Assembly: GCA_054601695.1 (NCBI GenBank) | Contig: BAAHQB010000070.1 | Coordinates: forward strand, 248,001 to 312,000 | From: Amorphochlora amoebiformis | Lineage: Eukaryota > Cercozoa > Chlorarachniophyceae | Length of the DNA stretch: 64,000 nucleotides | Direction of reading: 5' to 3' | Shown: positions 14,494 to 41,846 of the stretch, in pieces | How positions within the stretch are numbered: the first letter of the stretch is position 1 | Layout: every line of letters starts with the position of its first letter | Translations under genes and position numbers: made by a program | Notes under the pieces: model-generated | Told to the model about the DNA's origin: nothing | The model's database searches: none | What the model saw: the letters and a program-made list of their open reading frames with translations, nothing else

Positions 14494-14844
14494 CATACAT
14501 ACAATATATACACATTATATATGTATATATATATTGATATGTACAACACACATATATCTATATATAAATTATAGTATATATATATATATATATAGATTTG
14601 TGTAAAGTATATATATATATATTATATATGAGCACAGATGTATATTAGTATCAGAATATCTCAAGGCTTATATAGAAAATTTATATTTAAATCAAGGTTA
14701 CATGAGGATATACGAGCGTTTGAACTAAGTTGGGAAAATAGAGAGGAGGATAGCAAACTTCAAGAAAACAACCGTGATCAAGGGGACATTGTCGGCCTGG
14801 CATCGGATGCGTATAGATTCTGTAGACTCAGTATAACAAATTGA
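839..14844 (+). CDS. NAGLU: Alpha-N-acetylglucosaminidase (GH89), 5'-partial, about 29 exons
   Basis: Lysosomal exo-glycosidase that removes terminal N-acetylglucosamine, in animals from heparan sulfate. Exons: 839-876, 1383-1478, 1985-2029, 2145-2196, 2315-2379, 2667-2729, 3503-3547, 3901-3929, 4193-4239, 4594-4667, 5407-5485, 6344-6411, 6526-6598, 6977-7006, 7480-7525, 7744-7796, 8220-8257, 9190-9271, 9457-9512, 10343-10383, 10847-10935, 11060-11131, 11577-11646, 12358-12427, 12702-12759, 12902-12936, 13504-13575, 13833-13916, 14697-14844 (TGA). About 605 residues are visible against about 740 in human, so some 130 N-terminal residues are missing. Family motifs seen in order: [102 protein letters not shown]. 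The two catalytic glutamates known from GH89 enzymes are kept (codons 4222-4224 and 7522-7524). Codon phase agrees at every junction except 2729/3503, where a small exon must be missing. Introns hold TA arrays, telomere-like tracts, exon copies and a SINE. Confidence 0.85.
2496..2665 (+). repeat. About 60-bp tandem repeat, three diverged units
   Basis: The phrase CAG-GGATCTGTA, followed by an A/G-rich stretch with ACATAAATGA and GGAAAA, recurs at 2496, 2559 and 2617 (spacing 63 and 58). The array sits in a NAGLU intron and its last unit runs into the acceptor of the 2667-2729 exon. Confidence 0.6.
3114..3490 (+). repeat. Degenerate telomere-like CCTAA tract in a NAGLU intron
   Basis: About 375 bp built of CCTAA, CCCTAA and a recurring phrase like AGCCTAATGATAGCTTAG. 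It ends at the acceptor of the 3503 exon, which is itself one of the TAGCTTAG units, so the repeat supplies the 3' splice site. Confidence 0.75.
4318..4425 (+). repeat. Interstitial TTAGGG-type tract
   Basis: Four near-perfect TTAGGG units in a row (about 4319-4342), then diverged copies. It lies in the intron 4240-4593, opposite in orientation to the CCTAA tract at 3114-3490. Confidence 0.85.
4705..5030 (+). repeat. CT-rich microsatellite interleaved with TA arrays
   Basis: CTCTCT/CTTTCT pyrimidine tracts (4710-4786, 4850-4893, 4965-5025) alternate with TA arrays in the NAGLU intron after the 4594-4667 exon. The open frame across it is low-complexity Ser/Leu and not a gene. Confidence 0.8.
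5661..6014. repeat. Three decayed copies of the 3' half of a NAGLU exon
   Basis: The last about 40 nt of the 5407-5485 exon and its donor region (encoding [10 protein letters not shown]) recur at 5661-5704 (+), 5829-5855 (-) and 5971-6014 (+). A fragment of the donor side alone recurs near 5867-5882. Each copy is flanked by TA arrays. No copy keeps the upstream half of the exon or its acceptor, and residues have drifted (for example LTRAYLEG and LIRAYFQE), so these look like dead copies, not alternative exons. Confidence 0.75.
7180..7490 (+). repeat. About 100-130-bp tandem repeat ending at a splice acceptor
   Basis: Three diverged units contain GACTTTGA, then TTCATAAG or CTCATAGG, then GAAGCA (near 7220, 7313 and 7461). 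The third unit supplies the acceptor and first bases of the NAGLU exon 7480-7525, so the first two are decayed copies of an intron/exon boundary. Confidence 0.6.
8595..9012 (+). mobile_element. tRNA-derived SINE-like element, copy 1
   Basis: Lies in the NAGLU intron 8258-9189 in gene orientation. It shares with copies 2 and 3 a head with TGGTAGTCCAGAG (the tRNA-like boxes are eroded here), and with copy 3 the block GTGACATGGCGT. It also has ACTACCGGGTAC 10-mers, a run of AATCTCC/GATCTCCAG units and a tail of the type CTATCTATATCTACTCTTCG, then ATTTATATTGTTG. An open frame at 8595-8760 crosses its head and is not NAGLU. Confidence 0.65.
12775..12880 (+). repeat. CCCTAA-type telomere-like tract in a NAGLU intron
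   Basis: Tandem CCCTAACCCT units with substitutions in the 142-nt intron between exons 12702-12759 and 12902-12936. It makes up most of that intron, so the branch-point and pyrimidine signals must lie in or next to it. Confidence 0.8.
13080..13190 (+). repeat. TTAGGG-type telomere-like tract
   Basis: Consecutive GGGTTA units at about 13085-13110 and 13138-13175 in the intron 12937-13503. A short CCCTAA run in the opposite orientation follows at 13256-13282. Confidence 0.85.
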
Positions 14845-15310
14845 AGCCTAGGAAGCTGCTGTCATTTTGTCATTTTCTTGTACTGTCTAAGTACTAGAAG
14901 TACCATCCAAATCACAGTGATAAGTGTTGATATATATTTGACCTCTCTCTAGTCTCTAGAGACTACTTGTGCTAGTACTAGTAGTAGTGCGACAGATCCT
15001 AGAGATCACATGATCATCGATCAGTATACTCTCTAGACTCTAGATACTACCACTAGTACTACACTAGGCCGTACTACTGGGAGATCGATAATCTAGATAA
15101 TTTCTAGAATTTAACGGCAATGGTCAATGATGATTCAACTAGTTCAAGTTGCACACAGAAAATTCCTAGAATTCCTATCCAGAGAGTCTATATGCCAACA
15201 GAATAGGGCTAGTAGAGATAGATTCGAAATCATCAAAGATAGGTCCTAGAGGTCATTTCTTTGGTTACTACTGGGCTTCTCGCTTCCCCTTCACTATCCT
15301 GGAAATTATC

Positions 15311-15343
<33 letters not shown>

Positions 15344-15575
15344 GAGTAGACTTAACAATAAGAAACGTGGCATAAACTATGAGAATAAACAATATGTATC
15401 CTGTATGCATAGGTTCAGGCCAAATGTTTAATATTATGTCTAGATTCAACCTAGGGTTATTCTTTAATTCACTGATTTTGACGTTGATCGTAAACTGGAA
15501 GCCTAATCCTTAGCGCTATGGAGTCCTTTGGCTTCTATTCGATGCTTTAGGGGAGACGGGGTACATATATATATA

Positions 15576-15610
<35 letters not shown>

Positions 15611-15621
15611 CGTATACATAC

Positions 15622-15696
<75 letters not shown>

Positions 15697-15858
15697 TCTA
15701 CGTTTCGTATACATTACACGTGATCTGAAGCATATGTATACTATCAATATATGAAGTTACATGTACAAAATACATTCTAGATTCATATTTTTATTTATAT
15801 GTACATACATACATATATATTTATAATATATATGCATACAATATGTATATATATATAT

Positions 15859-15904
<46 letters not shown>

Positions 15905-15930
15905 ATATACACACATACACATATTTATAT
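14845..15930. other. Intergenic region with CTAG-rich block
   Basis: This is the space between the 3' ends of the convergent NAGLU and PDZ-like genes. From about 14890 to 15260 it is strikingly rich in CTAG and short palindromes such as TCTAGAGACT and ACTAGTACTA. The rest is TA arrays (15312-15340, 15575-15690, 15860-15900) with no supported exon. Confidence 0.6.
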
Positions 15931-16187
15931 TCATGTATATATTACACTCTGTATGAAGATCGAATGATTATTTCTCCTTCCTGTAATGGTGGATGGGGGC
16001 GTATGCGGCTGAGAAAAGACCCTGGTAGTAGAATATATATCACGAAAATTTATGCCTATATGTATATTTATACAATACATGTGAATGTGTATACACTTGT
16101 AAATATGCTCCAACAGTATATTTTGCTTATGTGCTTTCATTTACGCACATTTATGTACATATATAATATATGTATGTATATTTATAC

Positions 16188-16219
<32 letters not shown>

Positions 16220-16307
16220 GTATATATATTTTTATATATATTTATATATTTCTATAGAATAAATAATTAACACATAGTAATATATGTATTTTATACATAT
16301 ATATATG

Positions 16308-16346
<39 letters not shown>

Positions 16347-16509
16347 GCACATATATATGTATATATATGTATATATATATATATATATATGTAAAGATGA
16401 TGTGATGTATACTCTAGCTGTTGAGAATCGTCTTTAATGCCAGGAGAATTGATGGATTCAAACATATTTGTAGCCGGCACCACTCTCTCGAGGGTTTGGA
16501 GCTAAGAAA

Positions 16510-16543
<34 letters not shown>

Positions 16544-16999
16544 TTAAGAAAAGAAAAATACTTCACGTTCTAAAAGAATACATTTGCATATATTGAGAAT
16601 TTTCTAATGTTTAAAAAAGAAATGATGTACGTCGAACTATGTTGTTCAAATACACATGAGTACGTTACGAGGAGAGAAAGGGAGGAGGAGAGGGGAGGAG
16701 GGAGAAAGAGAGAGAGAGAGGGGAGGAGGGAGAAAGAGAGAGAGAGAGGGGGAGAGAGAGAAAGACAGGGAGAAAGACAGGAGAAGAAAGCGAGATGAGA
16801 GAGGTAGAGAGAGAGGTGAAGGGAGGTAGAAAGAGAGAGAGGAGAGAGAGAGAGAGTGAAGGGAAGAGACGGAGGGGAGAAAGAGAGAAAAGAGAGAATA
16901 CACAATCGAAGGAAAGAGAGACATAGAGAAGAATGGAGAAACATAGAGGATCTGAGAAAAAAAGCGAGAAGAAAAGTACACAAACATTATTATACACGT

Positions 17000-17045
<46 letters not shown>

Positions 17046-17957
17046 TATACATATAAATATATCGATAAACTCAACTTGTTTAGGAGGTTCAAAGGAAATA
17101 GTGAAGGAATCTAGTTTCATATCCAACAGCTTCTTGTGAATTTGTTTCCCTGACACTACCTGAACATACCCGAAAAAAATTAAAAAAAAATTAAAAACAA
17201 GAAGCAGTGAGCGCAAGCGATTATTTCGGCAGACAGGACAGACAATTATACACGACGAAAAGTATCCTGGCTTCACTGACCGGCTCATTGTTGATCTTCA
17301 CCACTTTCCACCCCTTGTGCACTCGGCCTTTATCGCTCTAGTCTCAATAGAATGATTCAAATCATCCCCTCAACATCAACACAAGCAAGAATACTAATCT
17401 AACCCTACCACCGGCTGTTTGAACTAACTCCCCTCCACACCCAACGAACCTGAGAGTCGGGCTTGACAAACTTAACCACACCGTGAGTGTCATATCGCAG
17501 GCCTAGCTCCCCGGGGCAGTACCTTACCTGGTGTATGGGTCGATTTTACGATATATTTAGCGAGGTTGGGTGAGTGTAAGTAAGGGTTAGGCTTGAATTC
17601 AAGCTGGGGTAGCGGTGGGTTGAGAGAATAATAAGAGTTGCAAGTGGTACTGAGATGGAGGGTTCGCTCGTGTGGTTCATGTTTGAGTCAACTATGCGAG
17701 TTGAAGGGGAGGGAGGACTGGCGACGTTATCACTTAGGCGTTGGACCTATTTGTATACGTGAGTGTATTATATTATGTATATGTGCAATATGGGTCATAT
17801 ATATATATATGTATATATATATTATATATATGTATGCATATACTTATATGCGTGTTTATATATATATATATGTATATGTTGTATGTATATGTAATATTAT
17901 ATGTGATGTGCACATTTATTAAAATATATAGAAATATATTTATATATGCACATACTT

Positions 17958-17999
<42 letters not shown>

Positions 18000-18012
18000 T
18001 AATACATATTTA

Positions 18013-18061
<49 letters not shown>

Positions 18062-18306
18062 TTACTTCTGTGTATATGTAAGTACATAAACTATGAACAC
18101 AAGCACAATACGGAAATACCCATACGTTGAACTATACATATATGTATATATACATATGTATAAATATATATTATATAAATAATATATACAAGTAATCTAT
18201 ATAAATATTTATATGTACGTTATATATATAAATATAATATAATACAATAAAATATATATATATATATGTATGTGTATCTGTGTGTGTATGTATGTTGGAT
18301 GTGCTC

Positions 18307-18356
<50 letters not shown>

Positions 18357-18575
18357 AGAAAAACAAGACATTTGTAGATTAACAAATATATAATTCAAAG
18401 AAATACATTTGCATAGTATATATGCAAGCATACATGCATATATTTAAAATTATACGAATATATGTATCACCCCTGAGGGGCCCAAGTGTTGGAATCCGTG
18501 TACGTGTATGGGACTTGGTCGGTAAGACTTCAATCTTTCCTGATAAATTGTGCACTAAGAATATTTATATGTACT

Positions 18576-18610
<35 letters not shown>

Positions 18611-19002
18611 AGATGCATATTTGTTGATGTATATATTCTTTTATTAATCCATGTGAACGTATACATTACATTCAAGTATCAATATATATAAATTCAATAT
18701 CAATATATAAATATGCATATACACACACATATATATATATATATTTATACTTATATCATGAAGTATATTATATATATATATATATATATACACATATATT
18801 TATATATCTATATATATATAACCTCACGAACTAGGGTTCTTTACATACGTAACTCAATGTAAAAATTTTTGTTTTACTGAAGTTGACATCGAAGATAATC
18901 TCCTTAAAGACTTCCTTAGTAAGGCACGTGCAGATTCTTTTGTCTGGCCTAATTTACATATGTATGTATATGTATGTACTCCGTTGTATATTCATATTAT
19001 AC

Positions 19003-19053
<51 letters not shown>

Positions 19054-19417
19054 TAAGTATATATTGTGTCTCTTCCGGAATTGATATATGTATATGTATA
19101 TTATATGTGATACATACATACAATATAAAGTACCCATGTTCTTCTCTTTTGACTGCGACTTGTGTTCACCATAGTTGTACCTGTGCGAAAAATACATACA
19201 TATGAGAGTATCCACGCGTATACGTACTCATAATATAATAATTACTTAGTCTCATGTGTGTGTGTGTGCGTATACGTGTGTATCTACGTACCTACATGTT
19301 CATACGTTTATATATATTGTGAATACGTTGTACATAGATGATAAAGTGCAATTATGTATGCATTGCGTGTGAAAAATATTACATATGTGTGTATGTATAT
19401 ATATGTCTGTATCAACG

Positions 19418-19455
<38 letters not shown>

Positions 19456-19458
19456 CCG

Positions 19459-19512
<54 letters not shown>

Positions 19513-19621
19513 TTTGATATGCACATACGTAAATTTACATTCAAATATATCATATATATATATATATACATGTATATATAGACGTGAATACATATTTAAT
19601 TATATCATAGACGTATGAATT

Positions 19622-19653
<32 letters not shown>

Positions 19654-19681
19654 CGCAAATTTATATTTAATATATCATATA

Positions 19682-19720
<39 letters not shown>

Positions 19721-19744
19721 GACACATATATATTTAAATATGAT

Positions 19745-19785
<41 letters not shown>

Positions 19786-19858
19786 TATATATATATATAT
19801 ATATATGCAATATATATGTTGCATACAGAATCCATAATATGAGTATACGTTGGTATAT

Positions 19859-19931
<73 letters not shown>

Positions 19932-20424
19932 GTACATAAATATATAAGTATATATTGAAAGAAAAATAGATAGATATGTATGAAGGTTTTTTATACTTCC
20001 TTCTACACTGATAACGCTTTTTTATATTTTCTTCTACACTGATACATAGTGTCCATATCAATATAACGATAAATATATGTTATGATTACACAATCTATAC
20101 ACATAACAGGTGCCTAAATATTTATTATACATGAATGCATAATAAATATAATATATATATATATATTATATACATATATTACATATATAATATAAATATT
20201 CATGTATTTTTCCATATATATATATATATATATGTTTATACATATATATTTTATTATATATATAAATATATATATGTGTATGTATATATGTATACATATT
20301 CATAAATATTGTATACGCATACATCGAGTGCACAATACAGAGTATACGCGTATAGCAAACGGTATAGGTACCCTGGTTCGGAGGTAAGATCATCCGAAGT
20401 CTCCTCAACTCGGTTGTTCATCTC
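15931..20424 (-). CDS. PDZ-like domain protein, 3' part, eight phased exons
   Basis: Exons in transcription order: 20424-20372, 18948-18849, 18539-18471, 17527-17450, 17337-17257, 17159-17076, 16501-16413, 16021-15931 (TGA). Phase is continuous across all eight. The three exons from 17527 to 17076 read like a PDZ fold: [17 protein letters not shown], then [15 protein letters not shown], then [20 protein letters not shown], with the GWKVV..IN turn and a C-terminal beta strand ending in a hydrophobic ISF. PDZ domains bind C-terminal peptides or lipids. The flanking parts are charged and not recognised. The 5' end is unresolved, and a further upstream exon at 20727-20892 is possible. The intron 17075-16502 carries a long GA microsatellite. 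Confidence 0.55.
16670..16960 (+). repeat. GA-rich microsatellite in an intron of the PDZ-like gene
   Basis: GAGAGA/GGAGG/AAAGAGA purine tract of almost 300 bp. Its complement reads as a long Ser/Leu/Phe open frame, an artefact of the repeat. On the transcribed strand it is CT-rich. Confidence 0.85.
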
Positions 20425-20429
20425 CTATA

Positions 20430-20431
20430 GT

Positions 20432-20468
<37 letters not shown>

Positions 20469-20541
20469 ACGTAAACAAATATATACATTTTCATGCATTT
20501 ATGTATATGTAACATATGCACTGGTGCGCAAACACACACAT

Positions 20542-20607
<66 letters not shown>

Positions 20608-22013
20608 GTACCTCCTCAAGCTCATGTTTTGTTTGGATAAATCCATATTGACATACATATATTAAAAAATATATATATCCTCCTTATGTATATATTTTAT
20701 GTTTATATGTATATATGTATAAGTACATACATCTTTTTACAGTGGAAAGGAAAAATAGTAACCTCCAGATCAGACTTATTTGCTTTTAAAATGATTTTCC
20801 CTCGCTTGGGTACCCTGGCAATTATGGTAGCTTCAGATATTTGGATTTTTTCTCCTAGCTCTAGTGGAAAACCTTCTTCCTCCTCCGCAACACTGAATCG
20901 AACCCATACGTGCGAGCAAGGCTTGTGTCGATTCTTTTTCCGCTTATTTTAAGCTCCGATCCTCGAGGTCTCAACTTCTGTAACTCTCTCCCTTGTCTAT
21001 CCTACAAAATCACACCAATCAAGAGTAATAAAGAAGAACCTCAAAAAAGAAAGAGAGAAAAATACGCCCTGCCTAGAGGCAAACTATTATCTCGCACGTC
21101 ACGGTGGAACGTCTTTCCACTCTTTCCCCCCTCCTCGAATCCGCTTGCCTTTTTCTTCTTTTCCCTTCACACCTAAGATATCCTTGTGTGTATTTTACCC
21201 CGTATCTTTCCCCGCTGGTCCTTAAATTTACTTCTCGTGTACGGAACCAAGTAAATTTATTAGGGCGGGCTGACGACAAGGAAGACAATGATTTTTACGG
21301 TGGATTTTACCATCCTCAAACAATATTAGGTTGAAATAATTTTTCGATATGCATATATTGAACGGATTAACATTCATTTTTAATAGGGCATAATCTGCGA
21401 AGTTAGAAAAGATGCAGCATTAAATGGTCTGAGAAATTGACCGGAAACGATAAATTTACTGTGGTCGAGAGTCGACAGCTGGGGTGTTGGTTGTCGATAG
21501 TATTTTGGTTGAGGTTGTTTGTAGGTCTCATCTCTTGTTCATTTTCTTCATTGTTGAGAGGAATCTAGACAGCTGGTACAAATATGTATGTATTTAACTC
21601 TAGATGTAATTGTATTTATGCTTATTTTGTGTGTGGATTTTGGGGATGGTATGCACATTTATGTCCAAGATTTATTCCATATATATTATCATGTACGATT
21701 ACAATGAGAGAGAGCTCGATTATCAGAGAGAGAGAGTGGTTCGGGATGGAGAGAGAGAGGGAGGATAAAGAGTCAAGAAAGAACAGAGTAGGGATACAGA
21801 GATAAATCAGAGATACACAACTTAAATAAGCAAATAAGAGAGTAAGGATACAGAGAGAAACATGAGATAACCACTTAGATGAGCAGAACGAGGCTAAGAA
21901 AGAGAGAGGAAGAAAGGGAGAAGAATTCAATGGAGAGAGGAAGAAAAAGAGATGATAGATGGAGAGAAAGGGGGAAGGTGTGTCTCTTACGTCGACCTTA
22001 CCAGGCAAATATC
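20430..22013. other. Region between the PDZ-like gene and the 22-kb gene
   Basis: Holds a CA run (20534-20560), a TA array to about 20603, the candidate exon 20727-20892 (-), and GA-rich DNA at 21700-21975. Open frames on both strands near 21070-21330 have ordinary base composition but no splice or homology support. The divergent promoters of the two flanking genes should lie here. Confidence 0.45.
20727..20892 (-). CDS. Candidate upstream exon of the PDZ-like gene
   Basis: A 166-nt minus-strand open stretch with an acceptor (GATTCAG) and an in-frame phase-0 donor (TAT|GTACTT). It encodes an acidic start, then beta-rich sequence including EKIQISEATIIARVPKRGK and LEVTIFPFH. Its end phase fits the next exon at 20424. 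The plus strand is also open here with a good acceptor at about 20742, so the strand is not certain. Confidence 0.4.
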
Positions 22014-22186
22014 ATGGGTCAAGCGCAGCTGAGACAGAGCAATTTGGATGATCTACTGGTGTCGAAACGTCCTGGAGATAACGCTTTCTCTCTTCCCCAA
22101 CGGTATTCAGTCAACCTACACAGATATATGTACAGTTTTAAATGTGGGTTACTCATGTATACATAGACTTTTATTTTTGTTTTATG

Positions 22187-22222
<36 letters not shown>

Positions 22223-22284
22223 AACAATGTATATATATATATATATGCAATATATATATATATATACACATATATATATATATA

Positions 22285-22322
<38 letters not shown>

Positions 22323-22382
22323 ATGTATATATATATATATATATATATACTATATATACATAATATGTATGTATACATGTAA

Positions 22383-22418
<36 letters not shown>

Positions 22419-23878
22419 GTATTTGTGATACTAACAATAAGCTCTATCTTCAAACACACTTCTCAGCGATCAGCTCTTCTTATGGTCGGTGGATGCCGAA
22501 GGCTCCCTCCATCCCTACTCCCCTCCTCCCAACCCAGACGCCCCGCATAGTGCTCGTGAGTGCTTAATTGCGTTGCATCTGTACGTATACAAGGGGGATG
22601 TTGAGGTATAACGTAACCTCCTAGAGTTAACGCTCACCGTAACCCTAACAACCCCAACCCTAGTCCTCACCCTAACCCAAACCCAAACCCTAACCCCAGC
22701 CCGGGATTTTTCCACCTAAACTAACCCTGATAACAACCTAAAATCCGAACTCACTCAGGGGAGTATGCATACGGTTGTGGATGTGGATGCGCGGGTGGGA
22801 GATGAGAGCGGGATTGATATCTCCGGAGTGGAGAGGCCACTTATGGTAGTGAGGGTGGGGAAGGCGGAGATGAGGCTGTACTATCTTCCAGGGCGGTTGG
22901 CACTGGGTATATGAGAGTAAATGTATGTGTGAGAATCTAATGTGTACTGTGTCTCTATATTTGAGGTGAGAATGAGAGATATATGGCCTATGTATTGGGA
23001 GATATTGATATTGTCCGACCTTAAAATGGCCTCGAATTAGCAACCAATGAGAGAATAGCCTCAAATTAGAAACCAAAACTACGGAGGACTGACTAAGTAT
23101 TGAAACATCACCTCAATCAATGTTAACAATCCCTGGCTTGCGCCGCCTTCTTCCTCTCTTCATCTCTTCCTCTCCATACTCTTCCTATCCTCTCCTTTCC
23201 TTTCTACTCTCTTTGCGTTTCTCCACTATCTTTCCTCTCCCTCTAGTCCTACCCTTTTGTTTCCTTTCCCTCTCTTGTTGTGCTCCTTTTTTTCGTCTGT
23301 ACTTCTCTCTCTCTTCTCACATCTCTCTTCCTTCTCTCCTGTCTCTTCACTCGCTCTCTCTTTCTTCAACCTTCTCTTTCTTCCTCGTCCCTTTTGCCTC
23401 ATCTCGCTGGGATTGTTGTTGGTTTAGAAGAGGAGGAGGATTGATATTTTGGGTAGAGAGAACCAGAGAAGACAAGACTAGCACCCCCATGTAGTACAAT
23501 CGTTGAGCCGACAAATTCCATTTCATGGCACAGAGCACCGAGAGGTTTGCCTTCAAGAATCTGCCGAAATTATAAAGAAATATTCGGCTCGGTGTCAGCT
23601 ATTGGTGTCCCGTCGATTACTCCTTTCCTCGCCCCCGTATGATGGAGGACAGTATCCTCCGGCCCAATTTTTTACTTTATCTCTCCCACAAAATTACACA
23701 CATTCTGTAAAGAGAAGAATATGGGGAGAGGGTAGAAAGGAGGACTCAGAAGACTGGGGGGGAAGAGCTTGGTGATCTGTTCTTGCAACTCCGTGGGGAA
23801 TCGTTTGAGGTTCCATATCGCTTGAGCCCGAGGTTATCTTTCGATGGTGACCTTCAATCTTTCGCTGCTTGTGAATGA
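22014..23878 (+). CDS. Unrecognised protein, about 225 aa, five exons
   Basis: Exons 22014-22102, 22467-22605, 22759-22906, 23534-23706, 23750-23878 (TGA) join in phase with GT..AG introns. The last intron is only 43 nt. The start ATG at 22014 begins MGQAQLRQS, a possible N-myristoylation start; an acceptor 9 nt upstream (in frame) means it could instead be an internal exon. Visible sequence includes [55 protein letters not shown] and a last exon with [21 protein letters not shown] see no signal peptide or membrane helix and do not recognise the family. A CT-rich tract (about 23150-23390) and a CCCTAA tract (22630-22700) lie in its introns. Confidence 0.6.
22628..22705 (+). repeat. CCCTAA-type telomere-like tract
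   Basis: Degenerate CCCTAACC/ACCCAAACC units in the intron 22606-22758 of the unrecognised five-exon gene, ending about 55 nt before the acceptor. Confidence 0.75.
23150..23395 (+). repeat. CT-rich tract in an intron
   Basis: TCTTCCTC/CTCTCT/TTCCTTTC pyrimidine-rich stretch of about 245 bp in intron 22907-23533. Open frames across it are Ser/Leu/Phe low complexity. Confidence 0.75.
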
Positions 23879-24165
23879 TTTGAGGTTCGGGGTTCTGGAA
23901 GGGTAGGGCAGGGCCTTCCGCCGGATGCGCGAAATATCCGGAATTAGCCTAGTTGGACCACCAATCTGTCAACTCTCAGGAGCTTGACAAGGGCAAAATA
24001 TTCAGTGGCAGGGAGAGTATATCGAAATTTGGTGTCAGATTGGATGGGAGATCGCTGAGCTAGATATTCCAGACTGTATGTACATGGAATGCATATTTAT
24101 GTGTATATGATATATTATATATATATATATATATATGTATATGTTTTTTTATAATATATACATAA

Positions 24166-24212
<47 letters not shown>

Positions 24213-24232
24213 TTTTGTTTTTTTTTACACAA

Positions 24233-24293
<61 letters not shown>

Positions 24294-24311
24294 GTATGTA
24301 TAATATAATAG
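23879..24311. other. Spacer and unresolved 5' end of the phosphatase gene
   Basis: Unique sequence to about 24090, then TA arrays and a 26-nt AC repeat (24231-24258). The first exon of the phosphatase gene should lie here, since the first supported exon at 24312 begins in mid-codon, but I cannot place its start codon. Confidence 0.4.
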
Positions 24312-40779
<16,468 letters not shown>

Positions 40780-41214
40780 TACTAGTAATACGTCGGATCC
40801 TTAGTAGCGCCATAACGTTGTTGATACGCAATTCATAATTCATAATTTATAATTCTAGATAAGTTTATAACTTGATATAATCGTACAGTATTACCAGTAT
40901 TAACTTCTAGATAGGTCTAGTAGGTAGTAATTGGACTATACAAATTTTGCTATTTACTCTAGGCATACTTGTATACTTAAAAAAGATAAGATCTGAGAAG
41001 ATCTAGAAGATACATGTCAAATTCTAGATCATGGTCATAGTTCCTAGTCTAGTAGTATCTGGTGTGTGTATTCTAGTGTGAACACTAGAGCTAGGTATTA
41101 TATCTAGTATATACTTGTTTATATTTCGTATTTCCTACAGTATCTAGAGTATATATACTAGTATATATAAATCTGGTAAATATATATATATATATATACG
41201 AAAATATATATCAG

Positions 41215-41247
<33 letters not shown>

Positions 41248-41301
41248 TATATACGTATAAATATATCTGGATATATATATATATATATATACATTATATA
41301 T

Positions 41302-41382
<81 letters not shown>

Positions 41383-41504
41383 TATATTTTTATATATATA
41401 ATATTATATATTACTAAATGATTCTAATATACTAAATATTGTGATCTATCTGGATTTTATACATAAACCTGTGTATTCTAGGTATTTATACATACATATA
41501 TATG

Positions 41505-41539
<35 letters not shown>

Positions 41540-41846
41540 GTATATATATATATATATATATGATAGATGATATATACGTTTATATACATATACTTACTGA
41601 TACATATCATGTGACACATATCTAGATATCTAGAGATTTACACTAGTATGATTTACGAAGTAATATCACATGTGAATTAAGATACAAATTTGAATCTGTG
41701 TAGAAACAGCCGTGATATGTGATATTGACGTGCACCGCGGCGAGGGTGAAGATTAAACCACCGGCGCAGAATTGGTATGACTACAACGGGCTGAGCACTA
41801 CCCCTAATCAATCCGGAACATAAATTAATGACTTATATCCCGTGAC
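40780..41846. other. Intergenic DNA between convergent phosphatase and BiP genes
   Basis: From about 40780 to 41160 it is rich in CTAG, GATCTAGA and short palindromes. TA arrays follow at 41190-41560. The last about 150 bp (41700-41846) are less AT-rich and probably contain the BiP 3' untranslated region. No exon is supported. Confidence 0.55.

Noticed and set aside
15955-16045. Plus-strand exon-like reading ([13 protein letters not shown])
   Set aside because: The minus-strand frame joins exon 16501-16413 in phase and ends in a stop, so the segment is the last exon of the PDZ-like gene.
16665-17288. Minus-strand open frame of 207 codons
   Set aside because: Its middle is the complement of a GA microsatellite and a TA array. 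Only the segments at 17257 and above and at 17076-17159 are real, as separate exons in the spliced frame.
18842-18960. Plus-strand reading including [20 protein letters not shown]
   Set aside because: The minus-strand reading fits a phased exon chain (18948-18849, donor TAC|GTATGT) with neighbours on both sides. The plus reading has no partner exons.
21073-21334. Overlapping open frames on both strands with ordinary composition
   Set aside because: Neither joins a neighbouring exon in phase nor resembles a known protein, so I did not call a gene; this may be promoter or untranslated sequence.
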